Shown: positions 26,893 through 34,419, numbered from the stretch's first letter. The stretch is 50,329 nucleotides of DNA from CAZSPL01 sp964608735 (GCA_964608735.1 CAZSPL010000005.1:1-50329); one strand, 5' to 3'. Numbers and translations: made by a program. The notes: generated by a model not told the origin, from the sequence alone.

Positions 26893-28759
26893 GATAACGC
26901 TCTATATATTTTTAACGCTGCTGCAATTCTATGCCGCCAATATCTTCGCGCGCAGACGCCTGCGAATCGAAGGCGTCGCCGATACTTTCATCGCGACATC
27001 GGTAATCGTAATAAGCCAGCAGATTTTGACCGGCTGGATCCTCGGCCTGTTGAACCACCTGTTCATGCCGGAATTGTCGGTATTCAATTTCATCATCTCG
27101 TTTTTTCTGCTCATCATCTCCGGTCCGCGCGGCGGCGGATGGACAGTGCCGTTTCACTTCGTCATCGACATCATCCGCTCATGGAAACGCGCATGCAGGC
27201 GTCTCGATGTCCTCATCATTTCCTGCGTCGATATCGCCCTTTTCATTTTCCTGCTCGCGCGGGGGATCGTCTTCCCGCCTTATTCATGGGACGGCCTTTA
27301 CTACCATCTCAGCGAAGTCGGCTTCATGATTCAGGATGGCGGGCTCGGTTTCATCGAGCGATATCCATTCGATGTCTTCCCCCGGAATATCGAGCTGACC
27401 TATCTCTGGCAGACAATTTTCATACGGCACCAGTTGCTCATGAACTGCGTGCAGCTTCCCTACGTGATTCTCGCGGTATTCGCTTGCTATGGGATACTTC
27501 GCAAAGCCGGATGCCGCGGCGGGACATCGGCGCTCGCAGCGCTTATGTTCCCGGCGATACCTATTGTCATTCAGCAGTCGACGACCGCGTTCATTGATAT
27601 CGCCGTCGCGGCATGTTTCCTCGGCGGCATCAATTTCCTTGTCGCGCAAAGGATGCGCATCTCTCATGTCGTCCTCGCTGGACTCGCCTTCGGTATCGTC
27701 GCGGGTGCCAAGGGGTCCGGCCTGCTGCTTGTGACAAGCGCCGCCGCAACGTGGATTGTCATTCGTATCTATGGGCTGATTAAACGAAACGGCTTCCGGC
27801 GCTATGTCTTGTGGATCGCCGTGCTGCTGTTTGCGATATTGCTCAACGGTTTCTGGCTTTACGGCCGCAACTGGGCGGTATTCGGCAACCCGTTGCAGCC
27901 GTACAACGTGAATATCGCCGGGGTGCGGATATTCAACGGGACGATGAATTTCAGCGACCACTACGGGCCGGACCTGCTCGGGGAATACTATGATTTGATG
28001 ATGAGCAAATCGTGGCCGGAGAGGATGTATTATTCGTGGTCGGACCCGAAGTCGTGGCTGAACTATGGCGGGCGCTCCGGCGGATATGGCCCGCTGTGGT
28101 TCCTCATGCTGCTTCCTGCATTCATCGCCGCCTTCCTCATCGCCCTGATACAGCGCCGGTGGCGATTCCTTATGGTTGCTGCGATGCTCCTCGTCCCGTT
28201 TTCATCGATATACCAGTTGGCCTGGTGGCTTCGCTACAGCATGTTCGTGCTTTGCATAGGGATGCTCGGTCTTGCGTTTGTCGATGGCATCCTGCGGTTC
28301 TCCGATGCAAGGCGCCTGCTTCGCTACACCGCGCTCGCCCTTGCATTCTCCGCCTGTTTTTTCTATGTGCGCGTCGCTGACCGCGATCTCGCCAGGCTGC
28401 AATATTACATCGATTACGGGCCGGTATACTGGCATCCCACGCAGTTCGCGGCGGAAGGGTGGCAAGCGACTTTCTTCCGCGAGATATACGAATATGAAAA
28501 GCCGGGAACGACGATTTTTATCGATGACTCTTACAAATACATGTGGGTGATATGCCTCTGGAACCTCGATTTCTCCAACCGCGTCGTCTTTGCGGATTCG
28601 GGTGACCGGGCGGAATGGTTCGACCGGCTCGCGACATCGAATGCCGATTTCGTGCTCGTCGGGAAGCATGGGATGTCATACCAGTGGGTGGGGAGTTACC
28701 CCGAAAGGTTCGAGTTGCTCCATCAGAGCGCTGTTTTCGCTTTTTACCGGGTTAAATGA
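26879..28759 (+). CDS. GT-C/GT39-like membrane glycosyltransferase, paralogue 3 of 3
   Basis: A 626-residue protein whose ATGATG start lies inside the last codons of the preceding gene (stop at 26892), a clear coupling overlap. Signature loop PPYSWDGLYYHLSEVGFMIQ, then FPRNIELTYLWQTIF, LNGFWLYGRNWAVFGNPLQP and the tail FIDDSYKYMWVICLWNLDFS. It is very similar in architecture to the gene at 24985, so recent duplication is likely. It ends the operon. The following 80 bp contain no obvious terminator. Confidence 0.8.
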   Translation: MMAIRITLYIFLTLLQFYAANIFARRRLRIEGVADTFIATSVIVISQQILTGWILGLLNHLFMPELSVFNFIISFFLLIISGPRGGGWTVPFHFVIDIIRSWKRACRRLDVLIISCVDIALFIFLLARGIVFPPYSWDGLYYHLSEVGFMIQDGGLGFIERYPFDVFPRNIELTYLWQTIFIRHQLLMNCVQLPYVILAVFACYGILRKAGCRGGTSALAALMFPAIPIVIQQSTTAFIDIAVAACFLGGINFLVAQRMRISHVVLAGLAFGIVAGAKGSGLLLVTSAAATWIVIRIYGLIKRNGFRRYVLWIAVLLFAILLNGFWLYGRNWAVFGNPLQPYNVNIAGVRIFNGTMNFSDHYGPDLLGEYYDLMMSKSWPERMYYSWSDPKSWLNYGGRSGGYGPLWFLMLLPAFIAAFLIALIQRRWRFLMVAAMLLVPFSSIYQLAWWLRYSMFVLCIGMLGLAFVDGILRFSDARRLLRYTALALAFSACFFYVRVADRDLARLQYYIDYGPVYWHPTQFAAEGWQATFFREIYEYEKPGTTIFIDDSYKYMWVICLWNLDFSNRVVFADSGDRAEWFDRLATSNADFVLVGKHGMSYQWVGSYPERFELLHQSAVFAFYRVK

Positions 28760-28840
28760 AAAGGGCGCGAGGGATTTTTAGAGAGAGGACTGAAGTTCAA
28801 TCCTGTATCAAAATGACACAGCCCTTGGAGGATAAAACCC

Positions 28841-28869
28841 TTGACAAGAGTTTGTTTATGTAGTATATA
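28841..28869 (+). promoter_or_regulatory. Promoter P1 of the AbiEi antitoxin
   Basis: TTGACA (28841-28846), a 17-nt spacer and TATATA (28864-28869). The -10 lies at the centre of the palindrome 28851-28884, so a protein bound there would block RNA polymerase. It is about 80 nt upstream of the antitoxin start. Confidence 0.75.
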
Positions 28870-28884
28870 TACTACATAAACAAA
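28851..28884. promoter_or_regulatory. Operator O1, perfect 34-bp palindrome
   Basis: Half-site TTTGTTTATGTAGTATA (28851-28867), exactly mirrored in 28868-28884. It contains the core TTTATGTAGTAT that recurs in O2. AbiEi antitoxins are known to repress their own promoter by binding inverted repeats; the assignment to this AbiEi is inferred from position. Confidence 0.85.
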
Positions 28885-28902
28885 GTCAAGTTCACCTTGC
28901 CA

Positions 28903-28944
28903 TTGACGGAGGGTAATTTATGTAGTATGCATACTACATAAATT
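28903..28944 (+). promoter_or_regulatory. Second promoter-operator unit (P2/O2, perfect 30-bp palindrome)
   Basis: Operator O2 has half-site AATTTATGTAGTATG (28915-28929) mirrored in 28930-28944. It repeats the O1 core with only the central AT changed to GC. TTGACG (28903-28908), a 17-nt spacer and TATGCA (28926-28931) place a weaker promoter on it in the same phase as P1. The O1 and O2 centres are 62 bp apart, about six helical turns. Confidence 0.75.
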
Positions 28945-28949
28945 GAGTT

Positions 28950-29837
28950 ATGGTAGCTATGGGACTTCATTACAAATACCTAAGAGCTCTTCCTGAGATT
29001 TCTTCTTATATGAGGGAGTTAAATAAGCCAATCCTGCGATTCAGAGATATGTCGAAGATTTTGGCTGATAAGCAGCTTGCATGGGACCTGCCGTATTCGG
29101 CGACAACCAAGAAGCTTATTTCGCTGCTCGAGGAACATGCAGACCTTGAGGTCATCGATTTAAAATTCCCTTCCCGCAGGGAGAAACTGTATTCTTGGGG
29201 GGAAGTATCAGGATTCCAGATTGCAATGGCTCTGAAACAAGATGCTTATTTTTCTCATTATTCGGCAATGAGTATTCATGATTTAACTGACCAGGTTCCT
29301 AAGACCATCTATCTGAATTCCGAGCAGCCCCCAAAGCTACGCACTGACTCCAATCTGGATCAGGCGCGTATCGACGCAGCATTCGAGAGAAAGCCTCGAA
29401 GGACTAATAATATCGCCACACTGAATGACACTCGGATATGCCTGTTGAACGGGATGCATACCGGCAATCTGGGAGTCGAGACTTCTTCGACGCCGGAAGG
29501 AAACAGCTACCGAGTAACGAATATTGAGAGAACGCTCATTGACATTGCCGTTCGCCCTTTTTATGCGGGAGGTGTATTTGAGATTCGAGATGCATACCGA
29601 AAAGCAGCCGGAAAAGCTAACATAGAGCTACTGGTGGAGATGCTGACGAATTTAAAATACGCTTATCCCTATCACCAGTCTATCGGTTTCTACCTGGAGA
29701 AATCGGGAACCTACAGGAATGAGGAGATCAATCTGCTGCAAGGCTTCGGTTTCCAATTCGATTTTTATCTGACCAACCAGATCCAGCACAAAGAGTATTC
29801 TGATAAGTGGCGGCTATTCTACCCAAAAGGGTTCTAA
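28950..29837 (+). CDS. abiEi: AbiEi-family antitoxin (type IV toxin-antitoxin)
   Basis: A 295-residue protein with an N-terminal winged-helix region (LNKPILRFRDMSKILADKQL to KLISLLEEHADLEVIDL). A larger C-terminal AbiEi-type domain follows (FSHYSAMSIHDLTDQVPKTI, VTNIERTLIDIAVRPFYAGG, FYLEKSGTYRNEEINLL). AbiEi antitoxins counteract an AbiEii nucleotidyltransferase toxin and autorepress. Start at ATG 28950 or ATG 28959; neither has a strong ribosome binding site. It lies right behind two promoter-operator units. Its 3' end overlaps the convergent toxin gene by 24 nt. Lower GC than the surroundings suggests horizontal acquisition. Confidence 0.88.
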   Translation: MVAMGLHYKYLRALPEISSYMRELNKPILRFRDMSKILADKQLAWDLPYSATTKKLISLLEEHADLEVIDLKFPSRREKLYSWGEVSGFQIAMALKQDAYFSHYSAMSIHDLTDQVPKTIYLNSEQPPKLRTDSNLDQARIDAAFERKPRRTNNIATLNDTRICLLNGMHTGNLGVETSSTPEGNSYRVTNIERTLIDIAVRPFYAGGVFEIRDAYRKAAGKANIELLVEMLTNLKYAYPYHQSIGFYLEKSGTYRNEEINLLQGFGFQFDFYLTNQIQHKEYSDKWRLFYPKGF

Positions 29838-30698
29838 AGCCCTGACGCAATTTTCCACAACGAAATCGAAGTAATAATCGAAATCTCTCACTTCGGGGAT
29901 TAATACCAGCGTATCTCTTACCGACTCGAAGTCCGGTCTGTGAAATTCGCGAAAATTTGGAATCATCCCGATCATATTCAACGGGACACGCTTAACCGCA
30001 AATATCCGGCGAAGGATTTCTATGTTGCGCGAATCGGTCAGGTTAACGCGGATATTGCTCATTACCGAGTGGATATCGTAAAAGTCCCTCGCTCTCGCCG
30101 ACCTGGTAAGGGTGTCTACGATTGATGAATACTCAGGCATCTGTTGGCATATAGCTCTCAGCTTTTCAAAGATAATCATCTCAGGCGAATAAATGTAGAT
30201 CGTATACCCCTCAACCTCCCTGACCTTTTTATTATCGCAGTATTCAAATTTGCTTATATCTATTCGGAATGCTTTCCTGTGACCTGCTCCGAGCTCAAAC
30301 GCTTTTTGGCTGGCGATTCCAAGGTTATCTTCGAGTTTATCGAAATCATTTTTAGCTAATACCTTGAACTCGATGCGATAACCTCCCCAAAAATCAAGTT
30401 TAGCCGCGGATTTCCGCTTCGGCCTTTCAGTGAACTTGATATCAATTGCTACATAATCGTTTTGTCGAAATGTCGTTTCGATGGCCGTAATAATCTGGGC
30501 TTTTACATTCTCTAATTCCTCATTACCGAAATCATCCGCCATGGAAAAATCAAGGTCGATTGAAGAGCGAGCGGCAATCCCATAAATCAAGTCTAATACG
30601 CTGCCCCCCTTCAGCACCAGGCGATTCATGAGCATGTCATCTGAGAAAAGCGCATACAACGCCAGCGTTTTAACGAATTGTATCTGTTTGAGATCCAT
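29814..30698 (-). CDS. abiEii: AbiEii-family nucleotidyltransferase toxin
   Basis: A 294-residue protein of the AbiEii/AbiGii toxin family, a DNA-polymerase-beta-like nucleotidyltransferase. The catalytic signature is intact: LVLKGGSVLDLIYG (Lys30-Gly-Gly-Ser33) followed by RSSIDLDFSM (Asp48, Asp50). Then come EFKVLAKNDFDKLE and a helical C-terminal half (SPEMIIFEKLRAIC, RARDFYDIHSVM) typical of the family. It starts 6 nt after the hgcB stop with no good ribosome binding site or promoter of its own, so it is probably expressed by read-through from hgcAB. It is convergent with, and overlaps, its antitoxin. This is unlike the usual co-directional abiEi-abiEii order. Confidence 0.88.
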   Translation of the reverse strand: MDLKQIQFVKTLALYALFSDDMLMNRLVLKGGSVLDLIYGIAARSSIDLDFSMADDFGNEELENVKAQIITAIETTFRQNDYVAIDIKFTERPKRKSAAKLDFWGGYRIEFKVLAKNDFDKLEDNLGIASQKAFELGAGHRKAFRIDISKFEYCDNKKVREVEGYTIYIYSPEMIIFEKLRAICQQMPEYSSIVDTLTRSARARDFYDIHSVMSNIRVNLTDSRNIEILRRIFAVKRVPLNMIGMIPNFREFHRPDFESVRDTLVLIPEVRDFDYYFDFVVENCVRALEPFWVE

Positions 30699-30704
30699 TG
30701 GCGA

Positions 30705-31004
30705 TCAACCGCAGCACGCCCCGCCGCCTTCATCGGAGGAACATCCGCACGTCGGCTCCTTGCCCGTAAGCGCGCCCACGATAATCGCCGCCGCGCATCC
30801 GACCCCCGCATCCACGGAAATGGCTTCCACGGGACAATTCGACGCGCATGCTCCGCATTCCATGCAGGAATCGCGCTCGACTATCGACGCCTTCCCGTTG
30901 TCGAGCGCAAAGACCGCATGCGGGCATACGATGATGCACATCCCGCATCCAATGCATTTCTCGATATCGAGTTTGAGGGTAACCACATTCTTGAGATATT
31001 GCAT
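30705..31004 (-). CDS. hgcB: HgcB, mercury-methylation ferredoxin
   Basis: A 99-residue ferredoxin with two [4Fe-4S] motifs: C17-x2-C20-x2-C23-x3-C27-P and C47-x2-C50-x2-C53-x3-C57-P. It also has the features that separate HgcB from ordinary ferredoxins: a lone Cys70 in GVGCAAAII, a Cys-rich tail (C86, C88) and a terminal vicinal pair C97-C98 (GACCG). HgcB supplies electrons to the HgcA corrinoid and handles Hg(II) through its C-terminal cysteines. It lies 13 nt after hgcA in the same direction, the normal order. A generic ferredoxin is the alternative, but the hgcA neighbour and the CC tail make HgcB near certain. Confidence 0.95.
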   Translation of the reverse strand: MQYLKNVVTLKLDIEKCIGCGMCIIVCPHAVFALDNGKASIVERDSCMECGACASNCPVEAISVDAGVGCAAAIIVGALTGKEPTCGCSSDEGGGACCG

Positions 31005-31017
31005 GGCGATTCACATC

Positions 31018-32082
31018 CTAAAAGAACAGCCCGAAAATCCATCCGGCGGTGCCGATCAATGCTACCACCGCTATCGCCGGTACGGCAACCCGCATCTCGC
31101 GCCGTACCCCCGACAGCGATGTGTATGTCGACGCGCCGGTGAAATTCAGCCCGACGAACCCGGCAATCGCGATGAACAGCAGCATCAATGAGAGCCGGTC
31201 GTACGGGCTCGCCATGAACAGCAGGTCGGCCCGCGAGTAGAGCCATAGCGAGATGCCGGACAGCAGACCTATCCAGAACCCCTTAAGCGAGAACGGCCGC
31301 CCGGGGAGAAATGGAAGCAGCGCCGGGATGGATATCGCCGAGAGCAGGAAGATGCCGATTATCAGGAATGCGACTTTCGTACCGTCGGCCATCGCCCTCG
31401 GGATGGAATATCCCGCGGTAGACAGCCCGGAAATGAGAAAGAACGCGACCGCCGCGATGAGCGCATACTTCATCCCGCCGACAATCTCCATCGGGATGAG
31501 ATTCATCCTGTCGCCTATTGGGAAGGTCATCCTGCGCATCCCGGGCGACGCTTTCATCCCCGCGTCGAGGAAAGCGGGCAGGTCGCGCGCGCGGATTGGC
31601 CCGTAGACGACATCGAATCCGGTCGCCCGCTTGACGCGATGCGCTGCTACTCCCGGCGCGCCGAGTTGCGGGAGGATGAGCGTCCGGCTCGTGACGAAAT
31701 CCTTCAGCCTCGACAGGTTGATGCGCTGCACTATTTCGACGGTGCCGAATGTTCCCTTGCCCGCCGCGCACCAGACATTGATGCCCTTCGTGTCGAGCAC
31801 GAGGATCCACAAATCCCTTCCCGTAAGCCGCGAGCGCAGGCAGTCGAAGCTCATCTTGTAATTCGCGGAGACGAGAACCGGTGATTCGGGCGATGGGTTC
31901 CCCACGGCGTAAAGGCTGGGCTTGACGATGTAGTGCATGCGCCCGATACCCCAGCGCGACTTCCATCGGCCGAGCGTGTCGCTGAATGTCAGGCTCGTGC
32001 TTACCCGGGGGACAGCATCAATCTGTGCCGAGCATCCGCACACAGCACCGGCACAGCATTTATTTCCATTCTCGGAACTCAT
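31018..32082 (-). CDS. hgcA: HgcA, corrinoid mercury methyltransferase
   Basis: A 354-residue protein. The cap-helix signature of HgcA, NVWCAAGK, is at residues 102-109 within TKGINVWCAAGKGTFGT. Cys105 is the residue known to coordinate cobalt of the corrinoid. The N-terminal about 200 residues form the cytoplasmic corrinoid-binding domain (LWILVLDTKG, LILPQLGAPGVAAHRV, GFDVVYGPIRARDLPAFLDA). The C-terminal about 150 residues contain about five TM helices (from ALIAAVAFFLISGL to ALIGTAGWIFGLFF). HgcA transfers a methyl group to Hg(II). An N-terminal cluster CCAGAVCGC (Cys9, 10, 15, 17) is additional. The start at 32082 has only GCTGGG before it. hgcB follows; vanW is upstream, across a palindrome. 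Confidence 0.96.
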   Translation of the reverse strand: MSSENGNKCCAGAVCGCSAQIDAVPRVSTSLTFSDTLGRWKSRWGIGRMHYIVKPSLYAVGNPSPESPVLVSANYKMSFDCLRSRLTGRDLWILVLDTKGINVWCAAGKGTFGTVEIVQRINLSRLKDFVTSRTLILPQLGAPGVAAHRVKRATGFDVVYGPIRARDLPAFLDAGMKASPGMRRMTFPIGDRMNLIPMEIVGGMKYALIAAVAFFLISGLSTAGYSIPRAMADGTKVAFLIIGIFLLSAISIPALLPFLPGRPFSLKGFWIGLLSGISLWLYSRADLLFMASPYDRLSLMLLFIAIAGFVGLNFTGASTYTSLSGVRREMRVAVPAIAVVALIGTAGWIFGLFF

Positions 32083-32105
32083 CCCAGCTTGTGAAAAAAG
32101 TAACG

Positions 32106-32132
32106 GAAAAGTCGGGACAGTCCCGACTTTTC
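32106..32132. repeat. GGGAC-A-GTCCC palindrome, 27 bp, between vanW and hgcA
   Basis: A perfect odd palindrome with arms GAAAAGTCGGGAC (32106-32118) and GTCCCGACTTTTC (32120-32132). It starts inside the vanW stop codon and fills about half of the 48 nt before the hgcA start. On the minus strand the stem ends in TTTTC, so it could act as a terminator or attenuator for vanW. Same core as the repeats at 8047 and 13150. Confidence 0.8.
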
Positions 32133-33585
32133 AGAAGTAAAACCCATCGGAATCCCCGCCCTCGGACGGGGCGGATGTCTTCGCTTGCGCCGAGGGCGCC
32201 GCTTTGGGAGGACTGCCGGCTCCGGGGTTATACCTGATTATACGGCCCATCGGGGGGATGACATCGTAGAACAGGTCCTCGACGTCGATGCTGCCGTCCG
32301 GAAGCGTTGTACGCCGCCACGTCCGCACCCTCACGCCGTTAGTGCCCGAGTCATCGACCTTCTCCACCCCGGGGGCGAGCGATTCATCGACGATCCATTT
32401 GTCCATGCTCTCGGTGCGATAAATCGTGGTATATGAATTCGTTATCTCGATCTCTTTTTTGTCGGACGGGTCGCCGTAGATGTCGAATGTCAGCCATCCC
32501 TTCTTGATATCATATCGCGGCCATATGACGACCGGATGTTCAAACGTGTTGGTGAATTTCAGGTCGACGCGCGAGTTGTAATTCACCGTCGCATCGCGTC
32601 CGCGCGGGACATAGAACACCACCCGGCTGTGGGGATGCCGCTCGTCGATGCGCATCCCGGAAAGCAGCGCCGCATTGTAGAGCGTCGTGGAAACCTGGCA
32701 GCTTCCGCCGCCGAACCCGTCGATGATGCGGTAGTTCTTGAATTCCGGCGCCGGGAAATAACCTGTGGATTGGTTCCGGGGGCCGCTCGTCTCGTTGAAA
32801 CGAAGCTGGTCGCCCGGCTTGAGGGTGATGCCCCTGAACATCTCGGCGAGCTTGCCGATATTCTTCGAGCGTCCGCGCTTTGATGCGTTGAATTGCGTGG
32901 TGAACGATGCCAGCGGCTCGGTCGGGTCGATGCCGGTCAGGTCTTCCGATTTCACATCCGGTTCAGTCACTTCCACCTTCGCCCATATCGACACCGGTTC
33001 GAGAGAACGGATCTTTTGCGGTATCGCTCCGACGGTTCCCTGCGCATCGAACTTTATCCCGCTGACACCCTCGCGCATCGTCTGGTTCTCGAAATCGTAT
33101 GATGCGCTGACGACGTCACGATCCACCGTCTCTTTCAGCGATGCGACATGTTCCAACAACTTCGCATCGTCGAATTCGAACGGGATCCCCATCTGCAAGC
33201 CTCTATTGATTGCATTGTGCCGTTTGATGATGTTCGATATTGAATATCCCGGAGGGAATTGGGCGAAGATATCGTCCGCGACGCGCTCCGGGTCGCTGTC
33301 GAACCCGAGGTCGCCGAGTACGGCCTGGTAATGCTCATCGTCCTCGACCCAGATGACCAGTTTCTCGCGCTTCATGTCGTCGATGATATCGGTCAGCCGC
33401 TGGATAAGAGCATCGTGGTCAAGTCCCCCGAGATGTACGCCTGCTACATATGTGTTCTCCGGTGTAACCGGGTCACTGAACCCGGCGGTGATGGCTTTAT
33501 CGAATCCTGTGGCATGCAGAATCGCCGCGCCGATGGCGGCAATCGCGAGTATGGCTAATAGGATTGTGACGACATAACCGCGCAT
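32131..33585 (-). CDS. VanW family protein
   Basis: A 484-residue protein with one N-terminal TM (MRGYVVTILLAILAIAAIGA), a YoaR-type region (about residues 45-210) and a VanW domain. The VanW domain carries FRGITLKPGDQLRFNETSGP, GFGGGSCQVSTTLYNAALLS, DERHPHSRVVFYVPRG and RDATVNYNSRVDLKFTN, all strongly conserved in VanW. A Pro/Ala/Ser-rich tail ends the protein. VanW proteins face the cell wall or periplasm and their activity is unknown. ATG 33585 is chosen over TTG 33600. It is upstream of hgcA in the same direction. Confidence 0.88.
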   Translation of the reverse strand: MRGYVVTILLAILAIAAIGAAILHATGFDKAITAGFSDPVTPENTYVAGVHLGGLDHDALIQRLTDIIDDMKREKLVIWVEDDEHYQAVLGDLGFDSDPERVADDIFAQFPPGYSISNIIKRHNAINRGLQMGIPFEFDDAKLLEHVASLKETVDRDVVSASYDFENQTMREGVSGIKFDAQGTVGAIPQKIRSLEPVSIWAKVEVTEPDVKSEDLTGIDPTEPLASFTTQFNASKRGRSKNIGKLAEMFRGITLKPGDQLRFNETSGPRNQSTGYFPAPEFKNYRIIDGFGGGSCQVSTTLYNAALLSGMRIDERHPHSRVVFYVPRGRDATVNYNSRVDLKFTNTFEHPVVIWPRYDIKKGWLTFDIYGDPSDKKEIEITNSYTTIYRTESMDKWIVDESLAPGVEKVDDSGTNGVRVRTWRRTTLPDGSIDVEDLFYDVIPPMGRIIRYNPGAGSPPKAAPSAQAKTSAPSEGGDSDGFYF

Positions 33586-33632
33586 ATATGAATCACTCAA
33601 CCCGGTAAAGGGCTTTAATCAATCTTAATATA

Positions 33633-33662
33633 ATATTATCCGCCGGATTCGCCGGCGGTCAA
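33633..33662 (-). promoter_or_regulatory. Possible promoter of vanW-hgcA-hgcB
   Basis: On the minus strand TTGACC (33662-33657), an 18-nt spacer and TAATAT (33638-33633), about 50 nt before vanW. A hairpin CCGCCGG/CCGGCGG (33640-33658, 5-nt loop) occupies the spacer. The hairpin could instead be the terminator of the gene ending at 33685, although no T-run follows. Confidence 0.4.
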
Positions 33663-33684
33663 CGGTTTGGGATAAAGATTTGCG

Positions 33685-34302
33685 TTATCCTGTCTCTTCG
33701 TCACCCTTTTCCGTGCCGTCAGGGGTTTCATCGACGGGCTCATCGTCAGGCTCGATGAAATGGAAACCCTCGACTATCTCATCGAAGAAATCAGGCGCTT
33801 CCTCGAAGAAATAATCATCCTGGCACAGGACCGAAATGAAAAATCCGTTCGTCCCCTTTGTGAATATCATCGACATGATCAAATAATGCCCTCCGCCGGG
33901 GCCGCCATCCTCGAGACGCACGAGCAGCCCGGGCTCGCTATCGATGGGCATCCCGCGCTCGTACGCGACAACCGATCCGATGGTGGGGTCGCGCTCAAGC
34001 ATGACCTTCCAGTACCCCTTTGGCGTAAGTTCCTCTTCAAGCGGCTCGATCGTAAGCGCCACCTGCAGGGGGTAGTTTTCGAGGCTTATGAAAAGGGTGA
34101 AGACATCATCTTCCGTCTGCTCGTTGAACGTAAAGCCTTCCGGGAGGTCGAATCCGAATCCGTAAACATCACTTGTATAAGTGCTCCTGACTTCCTCCTC
34201 ATCGGGTTTGGGTCTATGGAGGACATACACCTCGTCATCACCGAACGCCGTCGGCGCAAGGAGGGCGAGTAGAAGCAGGATTATCGGGATTCTGAAAAGC
34301 AT
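33685..34302 (-). CDS. Secreted protein, unknown (PsbP/DUF1795-like pattern)
   Basis: 205 residues from ATG 34302, with a signal peptide (MLFRIPIILLLLALLAPTAFG). The core YTSDVYGFGFDLPEGFTFNE and DVFTLFISLENYPLQVALTI has the opening pattern of small PsbP/DUF1795-type folds (an aromatic-G-F-x-L/I-x-x-P start), followed by GHYLIMSMIF and FFDEIVEGFHFIEPDD. The last about 20 residues are acidic. The family link is a weak inference. A TTG at 34320 in frame is an alternative start. Confidence 0.65.
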   Translation of the reverse strand: MLFRIPIILLLLALLAPTAFGDDEVYVLHRPKPDEEEVRSTYTSDVYGFGFDLPEGFTFNEQTEDDVFTLFISLENYPLQVALTIEPLEEELTPKGYWKVMLERDPTIGSVVAYERGMPIDSEPGLLVRLEDGGPGGGHYLIMSMIFTKGTNGFFISVLCQDDYFFEEAPDFFDEIVEGFHFIEPDDEPVDETPDGTEKGDEETG

Positions 34303-34419
34303 ATGGTTCACCACGCACAAGGATAATTAATCCGCGCCCGCGGCGCAATGTCACCGGGCGTACGCGCACAAATTCCACGTATATAGATACCGTTTCGGGG
34401 GGAAGTGTTCAAAATGGAA

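Noticed and set aside
30705..31004. Ordinary 2[4Fe-4S] ferredoxin
   Set aside because: The lone Cys70, the terminal Cys pair and the adjacent HgcA identify it as HgcB.
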